DNA of 38,882 nt, taken from Candidatus Gastranaerophilales bacterium. GTDB taxonomy: Bacteria; Cyanobacteriota; Vampirovibrionia; Gastranaerophilales; Gastranaerophilaceae. The notes under the pieces are model-generated. The model searched no databases. It had not been told where the DNA came from and saw only the letters and a program-made list of their open reading frames with translations. Numbering within the stretch: the stretch's first letter is position 1; each line of letters opens with the position of its first letter. The stretch is from the NCBI GenBank assembly GCA_944324195.1, contig CALUVJ010000008.1, positions 1 through 38,882 of the forward strand, in the 5' to 3' direction. Below are positions 8,565 to 17,096 of the stretch, piece after piece. Made by a program: the position numbers and the translations under genes.

Positions 8565-9058
8565 ACTTTAACGAATTAATTAAAACAAATAAAAATAACA
8601 TAAAAAATATAATAAAACTTATTACCAAAAGTGAAAACGAAGATGTTGAACAAGAGGTATACATAAAACTGTGGAAAAATTCGGAAAAATACAAGGAACA
8701 AGGTTCCTTAAAAAGCTGGGTTGGAACGGTTGCGAAGAATGCTTCTAAAGATTATTTAAAATCGGCAGTAGTAAAATATGAACAGGATTCCACATCAGAT
8801 GACTTTATACTTTCCTGTATAAAAGATAAAAAAATAACTCCTGAAGAACAAATTCTTGCAAAAGAAAGACAGAAAAAAATAATTAAAGCAATTGATAGTT
8901 TAAGGCCAAAGCTGAGAGAAGTTATAATGTTATGTGAAATATTCGGATATACATATGAAGAAGCTTCAAAAAAATTAAAATGCCCGATTGGAACGGTAAA
9001 ATCAAGAATTTATAACGCAAAAAAAGAATTAGCAGGTAAGTTGGAAGATTTATTATAA
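8561..9058 (+). CDS. ECF (sigma-70 family) RNA polymerase sigma factor
   Basis: A 165-residue protein with only regions 2 and 4. Region 2 spans ~26-75 ('EDVEQEVYIKLWKN', 'GSLKSWVGTVAKNASKDYLK') and region 4 ~112-160 ('LRPKLREVIMLCEIFGYTYE' followed by the recognition helix 'PIGTVKSRIYNAKKEL'). Length and domain make-up are normal for an ECF factor. Translation is coupled to the upstream anti-sigma gene (ATGA at 8561-8564). It probably directs transcription of its own operon and other envelope-stress genes. Confidence 0.9.
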   Translation: MNFNELIKTNKNNIKNIIKLITKSENEDVEQEVYIKLWKNSEKYKEQGSLKSWVGTVAKNASKDYLKSAVVKYEQDSTSDDFILSCIKDKKITPEEQILAKERQKKIIKAIDSLRPKLREVIMLCEIFGYTYEEASKKLKCPIGTVKSRIYNAKKELAGKLEDLL

Positions 9059-9075
9059 TAACAGAGAGGTAAACT

Positions 9076-9675
9076 ATGAAAAAATTAGCAATTATGATTT
9101 GCGCGTTATGCGTAGTATCAACCGCGGCTCAAGCTGCTACTGAAAAACTCGGCACTGCTGAGACTAAAGCTCCGGAATCAACAAGTATAAAACAAGAACA
9201 GCCGGCAAACAATGAAGGTATCAAAAATCCGCCTTCTAAAGAAGAAATGATAAAAAAAAGAAAAGCAAGAGAAGCTGCTTTTGAACAAAAATTAGGTTTA
9301 ACAGAGGCTCAAAAAGCACAGGTCAAAGAGTTGCGTATTCAGGGGCACAAAAAAATGAAACCCGTAATGGAACAAATCAAACTCAAAAAACAAGAAGCAA
9401 GAGTTGTCAAATTGTCAAGAATTTCAGTAGAAATGCAGGAAGAAAAACTTGCCGCCATAGATAAAGACCTTGCTAAATTGGAAAAGCAGGCCAATGAGAT
9501 AAGAAAGCAAAATATGAAAGATTTTGAAGCAATATTGACAAAAGATCAAAAGAAAATACTTAAGCAAATGAAAAAAGAGGGGCGTGAAAACTTTAAAAAG
9601 GGACAACACCATTGCCCGCCGCCTTGCCCTCCTCAGGAAGCAGAGCAGAAAATAAAAACGGAAGATGCTAAGTAG
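9076..9675 (+). CDS. Spy/CpxP-like periplasmic stress protein (LTxxQ motifs)
   Basis: A 199-residue protein with a cleavable signal peptide (residues 1-20, ending AQA). It is Lys/Glu-rich and helical, with two LTxxQ-type motifs, 'LGLTEAQKAQVKELR' near 75 and 'ILTKDQKKILKQM' near 153, typical of the Spy/CpxP/CnrX family of periplasmic chaperones or stress/metal sensors. The C-terminus carries a His/Cys/Pro stretch (HHCPPPCPP) that could bind metal. The gene follows the ECF sigma by 17 nt with its own GAGAGG site, so it is either a sensor for the anti-sigma or an output of the regulon. Confidence 0.78.
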   Translation: MKKLAIMICALCVVSTAAQAATEKLGTAETKAPESTSIKQEQPANNEGIKNPPSKEEMIKKRKAREAAFEQKLGLTEAQKAQVKELRIQGHKKMKPVMEQIKLKKQEARVVKLSRISVEMQEEKLAAIDKDLAKLEKQANEIRKQNMKDFEAILTKDQKKILKQMKKEGRENFKKGQHHCPPPCPPQEAEQKIKTEDAK

Positions 9676-9694
9676 TACGAATAAAAACTTTTGA

Positions 9695-9731
9695 AAGGCG
9701 GCCGGATAATTAATAATTATCCGGCCGCCTT
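9695..9731. terminator. Bidirectional intrinsic terminator
   Basis: An 18-bp perfect inverted repeat (9695-9712 and 9714-9731, arm AAGGCGGCCGGATAATTA) is flanked by a T-rich run on the plus side (TAGTTTTT) and an A-rich run on the other. It lies between the convergent Spy-like gene and the HEAT-like gene and would terminate both. Confidence 0.85.
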
Positions 9732-9758
9732 AGTTTTTGCAGTGTAGTAATTTATGTG

Positions 9759-11048
9759 TTATGTGTTCGAAACATTAGTATGGCTTAGTGCTCTGGAAGC
9801 TGATATTGATACCTGAGGATTGGGATCGGCTTGAGCTAAGGTATATAGTGTATTTAATTCTTCATCGTATTCAGGTCTTTGTATATGCCTGAGAGCATCA
9901 ATTGCTGCAATTTTAACTCCGGCATTCGGACTATATCTTAGGGCATCCACAATTATTGCAGAGCCCGGAAGATCTGTCAGAGGTACGATATTTCCTGTTT
10001 GTTTCTGTACTTCATCAGTGTAAATTTTTGAAAGGATAGCTATTGTATATAGAGCATATTCCTTGTTTCTTTCGGCCATTTCCATCGGCGAAAGTTCATT
10101 TGCAAGAGTAAAATCAGCTTCTGTTAGTTTGTACGGGAGTTTAGGCTCAGTTTGATTTTGCTTGCTGGCATTTTCTATAACCATAAAATTTGCAATCAAT
10201 TTTTTTCTTGCATCAACTTGTTGTTCTGTTGGAACTGCCAAATTAGTTGTATCTTTTTGGGCAATATCTATTAAACTGGAAAATACATCCCGTACAATAT
10301 AAGGTATGGCATTTTCCGGATTATCCAATGATATACGGGCGATTTCTTCCATTTGTTGTGCTTGTACATCGTAGTCCTCATTTGTTAAATTTGCAATAAC
10401 AAGAGGGATGTCTACATCCGGCAAAATCTCTTCACCCGGAATAATTTCAGGTCTTTTTATTTCATTATTAATTTTAACGGGGTTGATATTTTCTTCTTTT
10501 GGAAGTTTATTTTCATTGGATTCTTTTTCAGGTTGAATATTATTATTTAATCCTTTTTCGGCATCTGTTGTGGTGTAATTAGGCTCAGGAACGGCAGGTG
10601 CTTCAGCGGGAATTTCTTCTTTTTCCGGCAAATTCGGTTCTGTCTCGGAAGTTAATGTATTTTGTTCTTCATCTTCTGCACTGCCGGCTTCTTCAGCTTC
10701 ACCTTCGCTTTCACCTTCTTCAATTTCAATTTCGTTTTCTATTTTGGGAAGAATAACATTTGTAGTGTGATAAGTTACCGGAAAGCCTGTCGGTAATGCT
10801 ATTTTGTTAGGTGTTATCATATCATATGTAACAGGTTCCTGAACGTAAGGATAGTCATAAATTCTTTTCGGTTCGGTATTAACTGTAGGATTATCTATTT
10901 CTATGTTAACGGCACTGTAATTACCGTTTGTATCGCTGAAATTTACATTATTGTTGTTTCCCGCATTAACTTCGGGATTTTTAATATTAATTTTTACGGC
11001 ATTGTAGTTAGGTTTGTTAAAACTGCCATAATCAAATGATTGAACCAT
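9759..11048 (-). CDS. Acidic low-complexity protein with N-terminal NPxVN repeats and C-terminal HEAT-like repeats
   Basis: A 429-residue protein of unknown function. I use the ATG at 11048 because AAGGACG lies just upstream; an in-frame ATG at 11069 lacks this. The N-terminus has two imperfect repeats, 'NYNAVKINIKNPEVN' and 'NYSAVNIEIDNPTVN'. Residues ~115-215 are an acidic Glu/Pro/Asn-rich linker. The remainder is helical with HEAT/armadillo-like units, clearest at the end ('AIIVDALRYSPNAGVKIAAI' and 'LYTLAQADPNPQVSISASRA'). No signal peptide or transmembrane helix is seen. A protein-protein scaffold role is likely. It lies downstream of the motA-motB operon on the same strand but ~120 nt away. 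Confidence 0.65.
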   Translation of the reverse strand: MVQSFDYGSFNKPNYNAVKINIKNPEVNAGNNNNVNFSDTNGNYSAVNIEIDNPTVNTEPKRIYDYPYVQEPVTYDMITPNKIALPTGFPVTYHTTNVILPKIENEIEIEEGESEGEAEEAGSAEDEEQNTLTSETEPNLPEKEEIPAEAPAVPEPNYTTTDAEKGLNNNIQPEKESNENKLPKEENINPVKINNEIKRPEIIPGEEILPDVDIPLVIANLTNEDYDVQAQQMEEIARISLDNPENAIPYIVRDVFSSLIDIAQKDTTNLAVPTEQQVDARKKLIANFMVIENASKQNQTEPKLPYKLTEADFTLANELSPMEMAERNKEYALYTIAILSKIYTDEVQKQTGNIVPLTDLPGSAIIVDALRYSPNAGVKIAAIDALRHIQRPEYDEELNTLYTLAQADPNPQVSISASRALSHTNVSNT

Positions 11049-11170
11049 ATTCACGTCCTTTCGACACATACATAACTGCTAAATTAAAGCTTGTAAATAT
11101 GAAAAATTGCTCAACTTTTGTGTAAATTTTACAAATATTTACAAGAAAAAGAGTTAAGATATGAATAACA

Positions 11171-11773
11171 TTAAAGATTAATTACGTCAAGACCTTTAAA
11201 CTCAAATATGGTTCTGGTGTTATTTTTCAGTTTTTCTTCACAAAGTAAACAGCCGACAATCGCTTCAAGCTGCGCGACGGGCATCATATTGGCAGGAAGG
11301 GAATCAAAGCCGTACTCATATTTGAGCGCTGATTGTAAAAACTTGCAGTCTGCACTGGAGCGTTCTTTAAAATTAGAATACAGGTTGAATTTTTGCCTGG
11401 TAAGATAAACTTCAAATCTTGAAATATCAATTTGTTTATCTTTAAGTTGTAAAAAGAATTCACAGCCGCGTGTTGAAAATCTTTGCATCCAGTTATCTTT
11501 GTTTGGGAATTCGTCTTTTTTAGAGTGAATTAGCTGATAAGGCTTGGATAGAACTCTCCATTTCCCTTCAAGCATTGTATTATCCCAAGGCAGAGAAATA
11601 CAAAATACTGAATCTTTGAGAGAAGAGTAATTTTCGAAAAAGAATTGAACATCATTCATAGAGAAGAGTTTATCAACATATATAAGTTTTCCCGTAGAAA
11701 TTTCTCTTACTGCAACACCGCTTTCAATTGAAGAGGTTGCGCCCAGTGATAAACCTACCGCAAACTGTATCAT
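11171..11773 (-). CDS. Unknown protein coupled to motB, possibly RNase H-like (DUF429-like)
   Basis: A 200-residue protein with no transmembrane segment. The start ATG overlaps the motB stop (ATGA at 11770-11773), so it is translated with the stator genes. The opening 'FAVGLSLGATSSIESGVAVR' followed by 'GKLIYVDKLFS' and 'VFCISLPWDN', and the late 'QLEAIVGCLLC', loosely resemble the strand order of RNase H-like DUF429 proteins ('GvD....g...'), but the similarity is by eye only. Its coupling to motA-motB suggests a role with the stator complex or a shared regulation. Confidence 0.6.
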   Translation of the reverse strand: MIQFAVGLSLGATSSIESGVAVREISTGKLIYVDKLFSMNDVQFFFENYSSLKDSVFCISLPWDNTMLEGKWRVLSKPYQLIHSKKDEFPNKDNWMQRFSTRGCEFFLQLKDKQIDISRFEVYLTRQKFNLYSNFKERSSADCKFLQSALKYEYGFDSLPANMMPVAQLEAIVGCLLCEEKLKNNTRTIFEFKGLDVINL

Positions 11774-12834
11774 AGGCCAAAGTCCTCATCTTCCGGAATG
11801 TTTGAGTCTAGTTTTATAACTTGTCTTTCAATCGGCGGCATATTGGAATCGTCATTCTCTTTGTCTAAATTAATGTAAAGTTCCATATTACTTTTAGACA
11901 ATTTTTCACTTTTTTGTCTCTTTATTCTTTCCTGATTTTCTTCAAGTAATTTTCTTGCAGCCGGTGAAATGGCATCTCCTTCAACTTCCGTGATAATTTT
12001 TTGGCGTTGTTTTTGTATGGCTTCTTGTTGTGCTCTTGTAAGATTTAAAGTGTTGTCATTTCTTGTCTCAAATTCTCTTTTATACTTATTTTTGAGTATA
12101 AGAATTTCAACTCTTCTATTTGCCGGGTCTTTTGGCGAAATAGCGGTTTCAAGCGGACGAGTATCGGCATAACCTATAGCAGTAAATAATGAAGGTGAGA
12201 ATTTGAACCTTGATATCATATATCTTACTACTGAAGATGCGCGTGCTGCGGACAATTCCCAATTAGACGGGTATTGTGCCGTGCTTATCGGGTCACTGTC
12301 CGTATGCCCTTCAATTCTCATTGCGTGTAATATAAATTTTTTGCATATTAATACGCCGACTTTGTCGAGAAGTTTCCTTGCGTCTCTGTCAAGATAGGCA
12401 GAAGCCGGTGCAAATAAGTATTTGTCATCAAAAGTGATTAATAATCCTTTTTCCGTTATTTTGGCGGAAATTCCGTCAAGTTCTCCGGCTTCCGTAAGCT
12501 TTTGGATAGATTCCTCTATTTCTTTAAAAGATTCTTCTTCATACTTAGGACTTATGTATTCTAACATAAGACTTGGAATAAAAGAATTTGCCTGCTGCTG
12601 GTCAAATAGTGAGTCGCTTCCGTCCATAATGGCCTGCTGCCCGTCAAATAGAGCTCCGCTCTGACTAAATGCATTTTTTAAAGATTCTTCAAGCTTTGCA
12701 AAGTCTGTTGCATCAACCTGCGCAAGAGCGTATAATACAACGAATGTTGCAAACAAAAGTGTAATGAAATCGGCGTATGATACAAGCCATCTTTCCAAAT
12801 TTTCGTGTTCTGGATGCTTCGGTTTTCTAGCCAT
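11770..12834 (-). CDS. motB: MotB-like stator / OmpA-family peptidoglycan-binding protein
   Basis: A 354-residue protein. The start at 12834 (MARKPKHPEHENLERW) has AAGGAAG upstream and overlaps the motA stop by 8 nt; a longer in-frame start at 12888 lies inside motA and is unlikely. The N-terminal helix 'WLVSYADFITLLFATFVVLY' holds the conserved proton-path Asp in SYADF. Residues ~150-275 are the OmpA-like peptidoglycan-binding domain ('IEGHTDSDPI', 'WELSAARASSVVRYMI', 'NRRVEILI'). A long charged C-terminal tail (~80 residues) is unusual. With MotA it forms an ion-driven stator anchored to the wall; whether it drives a flagellum cannot be seen here. Confidence 0.9.
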   Translation of the reverse strand: MARKPKHPEHENLERWLVSYADFITLLFATFVVLYALAQVDATDFAKLEESLKNAFSQSGALFDGQQAIMDGSDSLFDQQQANSFIPSLMLEYISPKYEEESFKEIEESIQKLTEAGELDGISAKITEKGLLITFDDKYLFAPASAYLDRDARKLLDKVGVLICKKFILHAMRIEGHTDSDPISTAQYPSNWELSAARASSVVRYMISRFKFSPSLFTAIGYADTRPLETAISPKDPANRRVEILILKNKYKREFETRNDNTLNLTRAQQEAIQKQRQKIITEVEGDAISPAARKLLEENQERIKRQKSEKLSKSNMELYINLDKENDDSNMPPIERQVIKLDSNIPEDEDFGL

Positions 12835-13597
12835 TAATATTTGCTTCCTTGTTATCTTCAAGTATGAAAGAACGCAATTTTCTTTCAATCAAAACGGGAC
12901 TTTCGCCTGCTTGTATTGACAAAACGCCTTCCAATATCATGTTTTTGTATAACATAACGTCCTGAAAAATAAATTTAATACGTGTACTTATAGGTATCAT
13001 AACCAAATTGGCCGCAAAAAGACCATAGATTGTTGCAACAAATGCGACTGCAATACCGGCACCGAGTTTAGAAGGGTCGGACAGGTTCTGCATAACCTGA
13101 ATTAATCCCATTACAGCTCCGATAATACCGAGTGTAGGAGAGTAGCCGCCGAAGGATTCAAAAACTTTTGCAGCATTGTTAACATGGTTTTCAAATTGTT
13201 CAATTTGGTTTTCCATCATTTCTCTTACGAGAGTCGGATCTGTTCCGTCCGCAACTGCTCCGAGCCCAAGAGTTAATAGCGAATCAGAGGCGTTGTAAGC
13301 TTCTTTTTCAAGTGAAATTATTCCTTCTTTTCTTGCCTTAGTAGCAAAACCGCCTATTTCGGTTATTAATGCATTAAAGTCGGATTTTGGCGGCATAAAT
13401 ACGTTTTTCAACATTTTAACAGCAGATAACAGTGTTTTGGGCGGAAAACTTAAAAGTACTGCACCGGTTGTACCGCCAAGTACAATAAATGCCGCGGTTA
13501 TTTGTAAAAGCTGGCCGATATTTCCGCCTTCCATGGCTTGGCCTATTAAAATCATTGTTATTCCGAAAAACAGTCCAATGACTGCAAATATATCCAT
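12827..13597 (-). CDS. motA: MotA-like stator protein
   Basis: A 256-residue membrane protein with four hydrophobic helices. The signature 'GGYSPTLGIIGAVMGLIQVM' and 'GIAVAFVATIYGLFAANL' match MotA/PomA TM3-TM4, and the large cytoplasmic loop lies between. I prefer the start at 13597 because GGAG is 6 nt upstream; the ATG at 13603 abuts GGAG with no spacer. It is the first gene of a three-gene operon (motA-motB-unknown). It forms the ion channel of the stator with MotB. Confidence 0.9.
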   Translation of the reverse strand: MDIFAVIGLFFGITMILIGQAMEGGNIGQLLQITAAFIVLGGTTGAVLLSFPPKTLLSAVKMLKNVFMPPKSDFNALITEIGGFATKARKEGIISLEKEAYNASDSLLTLGLGAVADGTDPTLVREMMENQIEQFENHVNNAAKVFESFGGYSPTLGIIGAVMGLIQVMQNLSDPSKLGAGIAVAFVATIYGLFAANLVMIPISTRIKFIFQDVMLYKNMILEGVLSIQAGESPVLIERKLRSFILEDNKEANING

Positions 13598-13716
13598 AAT
13601 CATCTCCGAATTGTATACTATTCTGTATATATTAAACTATATTTTTAAATTCAAGAAATCCTTTAAATATAGGAAAAATGTAGTTTCTAACATTTTGAAT
13701 AAAATGTAAAATTATT

Positions 13717-15870
13717 TTACATACCTTCAAAATTTCCTGCAAGAACTCTTAGTGCTTTATCTTCAGCTTTTTGAGCTCTGTCTAAAACAGATTGTAGTCC
13801 GGAGTTGTCAAACGTCTTTTGAATGTTTGCTGCGGTTTGAGACGGAATATATCTTTTTTGTTTTTCATTATCCGGCTTAATTGTACATTCTTGTGACGGG
13901 ATATAAGTGTAGTTATCTATTTTGCTATTTTGAATTGTATGCGGAATTGTACAGTCCTGAGACGGAATGTATGTATAATTGTCAACTTTTTCATTTTGTG
14001 AAAAATGTGTTTGATTCATTGCAGCATTTTGACTGCCTGCAGATGTTTTTCCGCGAGAGGCAAGCATTTGCCCATTTGTAGGACCGGGTATATTTTGCAC
14101 CCCGTTTTGTTTTATTCTTTGTGCTTCATACAATCTTTCATTTAAATCATCTTTTAAGAATTGTTTTTGTGTTTTTAATTCGTTTTTTCTTTCATCTTGT
14201 TTCATTGCATCGTAAGATTTTCCGAAAATCGATGTTGTGCATTTTGTAAGCGCAGCTCCTAAAACTCCCATTGAAAGCGCAGCCCAGGCAGCTACCCTGA
14301 TAGGGATACCTGCGCAGTTTCTAAAGAATGCAGGGAGTTTTCTTGCGGTATTTGCTGCAAAGTTAGAGTTTCTGTAACTGTTTAGTCTGCATAAATCAGG
14401 TGTCAGAATCCCTGCTAATTTTCTTATCCCTTTAGTAAGAATATTCTGCCCGTCAACTTTTCTTAATTCTTTTATTCTCTTTTCGACCTTTGCTCTTTCA
14501 AGATCATAAGCGAGTTTTGTCTTGAATGTGTCAGGATTCGGAACTTTTATTCCGTCTTTTACAATAGTTGTTTCAACACGTTTGTTAAAATCCTCAACGA
14601 GTTTTCTTACTTCTTCGACCTTGTCTTTACCCATACCGGCATTTCTGATGCCGCCTATGGAGTGCAGCATTCTAAGAGCAAGCGGGAAAGTGAAAACCCA
14701 GGAGATATTGTCGACAAAACCATTTGCTGCGGTGCCAATTTTCTGGTCTTTGTCAGCTTTTTTAACATTTACACCCAACTCTACAAGAAGAGGAGCTATA
14801 AATATTAAAGCACCAAGTTTGCCGCCGCCGAATGTAAATCCGCGGTGTATCATCTGCATAAGTTTTGAAGTAAACCTGCCTGTAGCGGTTTTAGGGCCGT
14901 CCATCATGCTGTGGAGTTTGTTATAAACCTCATCACATCCGATTGTTCTTTCAAAAGGTTTTGTGAAAGCACCAAGCCAAGGATAGTGTCCTGCACCTAT
15001 TCTAACTTTGCCTTTAACTTTTTCTGTTGCAGCTTTTACTTCATCTATGTACTTGCCGTAAACATCGTCTTTGATAAGTTTAAGTTTGTCCTGTGTTAAT
15101 CCCATTGATTTAAGGATTTCTTCTTTTACTGCTTTAGTTGAAACAGCACCAAGGTTTTGAAATTTTTGAATCTCTTCCGGAGATTTTCCCAGACGATTTA
15201 ATAACAGATGGTTAACGGCTTGTTCTTCCGGAATTTGTGAAATTTTTTGAACCTTGAAAGCTTTTTTAAGCATTGTTTTTTCATAATCATTTACGCCTAA
15301 ATCTTTCAACTTAGGAATGTCAGCACTTCCGAGTTTCAGTGTATCTGTAATTTTGATAAACTCCTGAACAACTTCCTGCTTCTGGTTAAACATTTGTGTT
15401 TTTACAAGTGACCATTCAGGCATTGTAGGCGTTTCCTTCATTGCTCTTAAAATAGCACTGTTTTGAACGGCTTTACCGCCTGCTTTACCAATGGTGCCAA
15501 ACCCGTTAAGTACTGTTTTTACGGGCTTACATTGAACTATTTTAGAATTTTGAATGTTGTCTCCTAAATCAGCAGCTTTTTTAACAAGGCTCTTATCATA
15601 TTCTCCGCCGCAGGCTCTGGAATACGCATCAATACCGATACCAAGACCGAGCCATGTTGCTAAAAGAGCAATAGGATGTTCTATAAAAGGTTTTAAGAAC
15701 ATGTCATACATCGGATTCTCTTTAATTATCTCTTTAGCACTCGGTCTATATGTATCCGGAACATAATAATAGTTAGGCAAACGGACAGGCTGCGGCTTCT
15801 GCTGCTGCAGACGAGTATTTTCCGGAATAACGTTATATTGATTATTTATATTTGGATTAATTTGTGACAC
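13717..15870 (-). CDS. Large lineage-type membrane protein with C-terminal IPSQ repeats
   Basis: A 717-residue protein, function unknown. The start is GTG at 15870 with AAAGG 9 nt upstream. The N-terminus is Gln/Pro/Asn-rich and soluble-looking. Hydrophobic segments appear near 65-80 ('IALLATWLGLGIGI'), ~355-370 ('LGALIFIAPLLVELGV'), ~390-410 and ~530-550 ('IRVAAWAALSMGVLGAAL'), separated by charged helical regions. The C-terminus contains two near-identical units 'DNYTYIPSQ[DE]CTI' ~25 residues apart and a third 'RYIPSQ'. The gene at 31181 encodes another glycine-rich membrane protein of similar style. No family assignment is offered. Confidence 0.65.
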   Translation of the reverse strand: MSQINPNINNQYNVIPENTRLQQQKPQPVRLPNYYYVPDTYRPSAKEIIKENPMYDMFLKPFIEHPIALLATWLGLGIGIDAYSRACGGEYDKSLVKKAADLGDNIQNSKIVQCKPVKTVLNGFGTIGKAGGKAVQNSAILRAMKETPTMPEWSLVKTQMFNQKQEVVQEFIKITDTLKLGSADIPKLKDLGVNDYEKTMLKKAFKVQKISQIPEEQAVNHLLLNRLGKSPEEIQKFQNLGAVSTKAVKEEILKSMGLTQDKLKLIKDDVYGKYIDEVKAATEKVKGKVRIGAGHYPWLGAFTKPFERTIGCDEVYNKLHSMMDGPKTATGRFTSKLMQMIHRGFTFGGGKLGALIFIAPLLVELGVNVKKADKDQKIGTAANGFVDNISWVFTFPLALRMLHSIGGIRNAGMGKDKVEEVRKLVEDFNKRVETTIVKDGIKVPNPDTFKTKLAYDLERAKVEKRIKELRKVDGQNILTKGIRKLAGILTPDLCRLNSYRNSNFAANTARKLPAFFRNCAGIPIRVAAWAALSMGVLGAALTKCTTSIFGKSYDAMKQDERKNELKTQKQFLKDDLNERLYEAQRIKQNGVQNIPGPTNGQMLASRGKTSAGSQNAAMNQTHFSQNEKVDNYTYIPSQDCTIPHTIQNSKIDNYTYIPSQECTIKPDNEKQKRYIPSQTAANIQKTFDNSGLQSVLDRAQKAEDKALRVLAGNFEGM

Positions 15871-15902
15871 AACAATAAACCTTTTACAAAAATAAACCTA
15901 AC

Positions 15903-15930
15903 TAAATATATAAAGTAATTAATTTGTCAA
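15903..15930 (-). promoter_or_regulatory. Putative sigma-70 promoter TTGACA-N16-TATTTA
   Basis: On the minus strand a perfect -35 TTGACA (15930-15925) is followed after 16 nt by TATTTA (15908-15903), about 33 nt before the GTG start at 15870 and ahead of its AAAGG ribosome site. Confidence 0.5.
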
Positions 15931-15983
15931 AAATTGCCTGTAATTTATTTTTTTTAGACAAAATATGAAGAAAAGTTAAGTTG

Positions 15984-17051
15984 TTACATTTTTGTTTCCA
16001 ATTCACAGCACATCTGGCATGCTCCAAAGGTGCCGCCGCTTGCTTTTAAATTCTTTCTGAAACAGCAATAGTGAGGGGTATTGAAAAGTTCTTTCAAGGA
16101 TTTTTCTTTAACATTGCCTATTTTCACTGAAAGACAAGGATAAACAAACCCTTCGGGATTTATCATCATATTGTTATAAGGGTAAGTGCAAGGTTTGTAT
16201 ATGCTGCTTGTCGGGGTATCGTCCGGCATGCTGAAAAATCTTTCGATTGATTGTAAAGGATTCGCTGAGTATTCAAATTTTGGTGAAAAACGGAGCTTTG
16301 TTTTACCTTTTAAACTTTCTATTTCTTTATAAATTTCTTTAAAATGTTCCATATCGAAATAACATTTTATCGGATAGTTTTGGTTAAATTCCGGAATAAA
16401 ACTTTCCTGCAGGACGGAATTTTGTTTCCAGTTGTTGTTTCTTAAAAACGAAATTGATAAAAACTCAAAATTCATTTTTTCGCAAAGTTTGTAAAGTTTT
16501 ACTAAATCATCCAGATTATTTTCAAGTACAATGGTTTTGATATCAACCATTTGTTTTGGCTTTTGAGATTTCAAATTTTCAAGATTAGAAATAATCTTAT
16601 CAAAAATCCCTTCTTTTCCGCGGTTTTGGTCGTGATTTTCACCGTATCCGTCAAGAGAAACTGATAAAAGTAATAATTTATATTTTATAAAAGCTTTTAT
16701 AATTTCATCGCTAATCAGTATTCCGTTAGATACAACATGAACTTTATTCCAGATTCTTTTTGAAGTATAAGCAAGAATATCAATAAAATCTTTTCTGATT
16801 AAAGGCTCACCCCCGACAAGCGTCGCTATTGAATAAAAAGGAAGCTGGGCAATAACTTTTTTCCACTCCTCTGTTGTGAGTTCATTTTTATTTCTTTCGC
16901 ACCCGACATAACAATAAGGACAGGCGAGATTACACCTGTATGTAAGTTCTAAAAAATATCTGAAAGGAATTTTTGCTCTTCCGTATTTATCGTTGTATGA
17001 AAGCGAGGTGTAGAAATTTCTCGCAAGATCAAATAAGCTCGAATAATTCAT
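15984..17051 (-). CDS. Radical SAM/SPASM-domain protein
   Basis: A 355-residue enzyme. The 4Fe-4S/SAM motif CNLACPYC (CxxxCxxC) lies at about residues 40-47, followed by 'LVGGEPLIRKDF' (the GGE motif) and 'LSVSLDG'. The C-terminal SPASM region has clustered cysteines ('KPCTYPYN', 'VYPCLSVKIGN', 'YCCFR', 'ACQMCCE') for auxiliary clusters. SPASM enzymes modify peptides or anaerobically mature sulfatases; here no clear substrate gene is adjacent. The reading frame is open to an ATG at 17198, but I prefer 17051: the domain starts there and an extended -10 (TGCTATAAC) ends 6 nt before it. The extra 49 codons would contain a perfect hairpin and look non-coding. Confidence 0.82.
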   Translation of the reverse strand: MNYSSLFDLARNFYTSLSYNDKYGRAKIPFRYFLELTYRCNLACPYCYVGCERNKNELTTEEWKKVIAQLPFYSIATLVGGEPLIRKDFIDILAYTSKRIWNKVHVVSNGILISDEIIKAFIKYKLLLLSVSLDGYGENHDQNRGKEGIFDKIISNLENLKSQKPKQMVDIKTIVLENNLDDLVKLYKLCEKMNFEFLSISFLRNNNWKQNSVLQESFIPEFNQNYPIKCYFDMEHFKEIYKEIESLKGKTKLRFSPKFEYSANPLQSIERFFSMPDDTPTSSIYKPCTYPYNNMMINPEGFVYPCLSVKIGNVKEKSLKELFNTPHYCCFRKNLKASGGTFGACQMCCELETKM

Positions 17052-17057
17052 AACATA

Positions 17058-17066
17058 GTTATAGCA
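17058..17066 (-). promoter_or_regulatory. Extended -10 promoter element giving a leaderless radical SAM mRNA
   Basis: TGCTATAAC on the minus strand (17066-17058) is an extended -10. Exactly 6 nt separate it from the ATG at 17051, so transcription should start at the A of the start codon. No Shine-Dalgarno sequence is present. The -35 is weak (TTCTAA at 17 nt). Confidence 0.5.
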
Positions 17067-17074
17067 TAAAGAAA

Positions 17075-17096
17075 CCTCTCTTAGAAAAAAGAGAGG
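17075..17096. repeat. Perfect 8-bp hairpin upstream of the radical SAM gene
   Basis: CCTCTCTT (17075-17082) pairs with AAGAGAGG (17089-17096) around a 6-nt A-rich loop. On the minus strand it is followed by TTTCTTT, so it may terminate minus-strand transcription arriving from 17200-17400, or act as an operator just upstream of the extended -10. Confidence 0.4.

Noticed and set aside
14522..14926. 134-codon plus-strand ORF inside the 717-aa membrane protein gene
   Set aside because: Antisense shadow; Ser/Pro-rich composition expected from the complementary strand.
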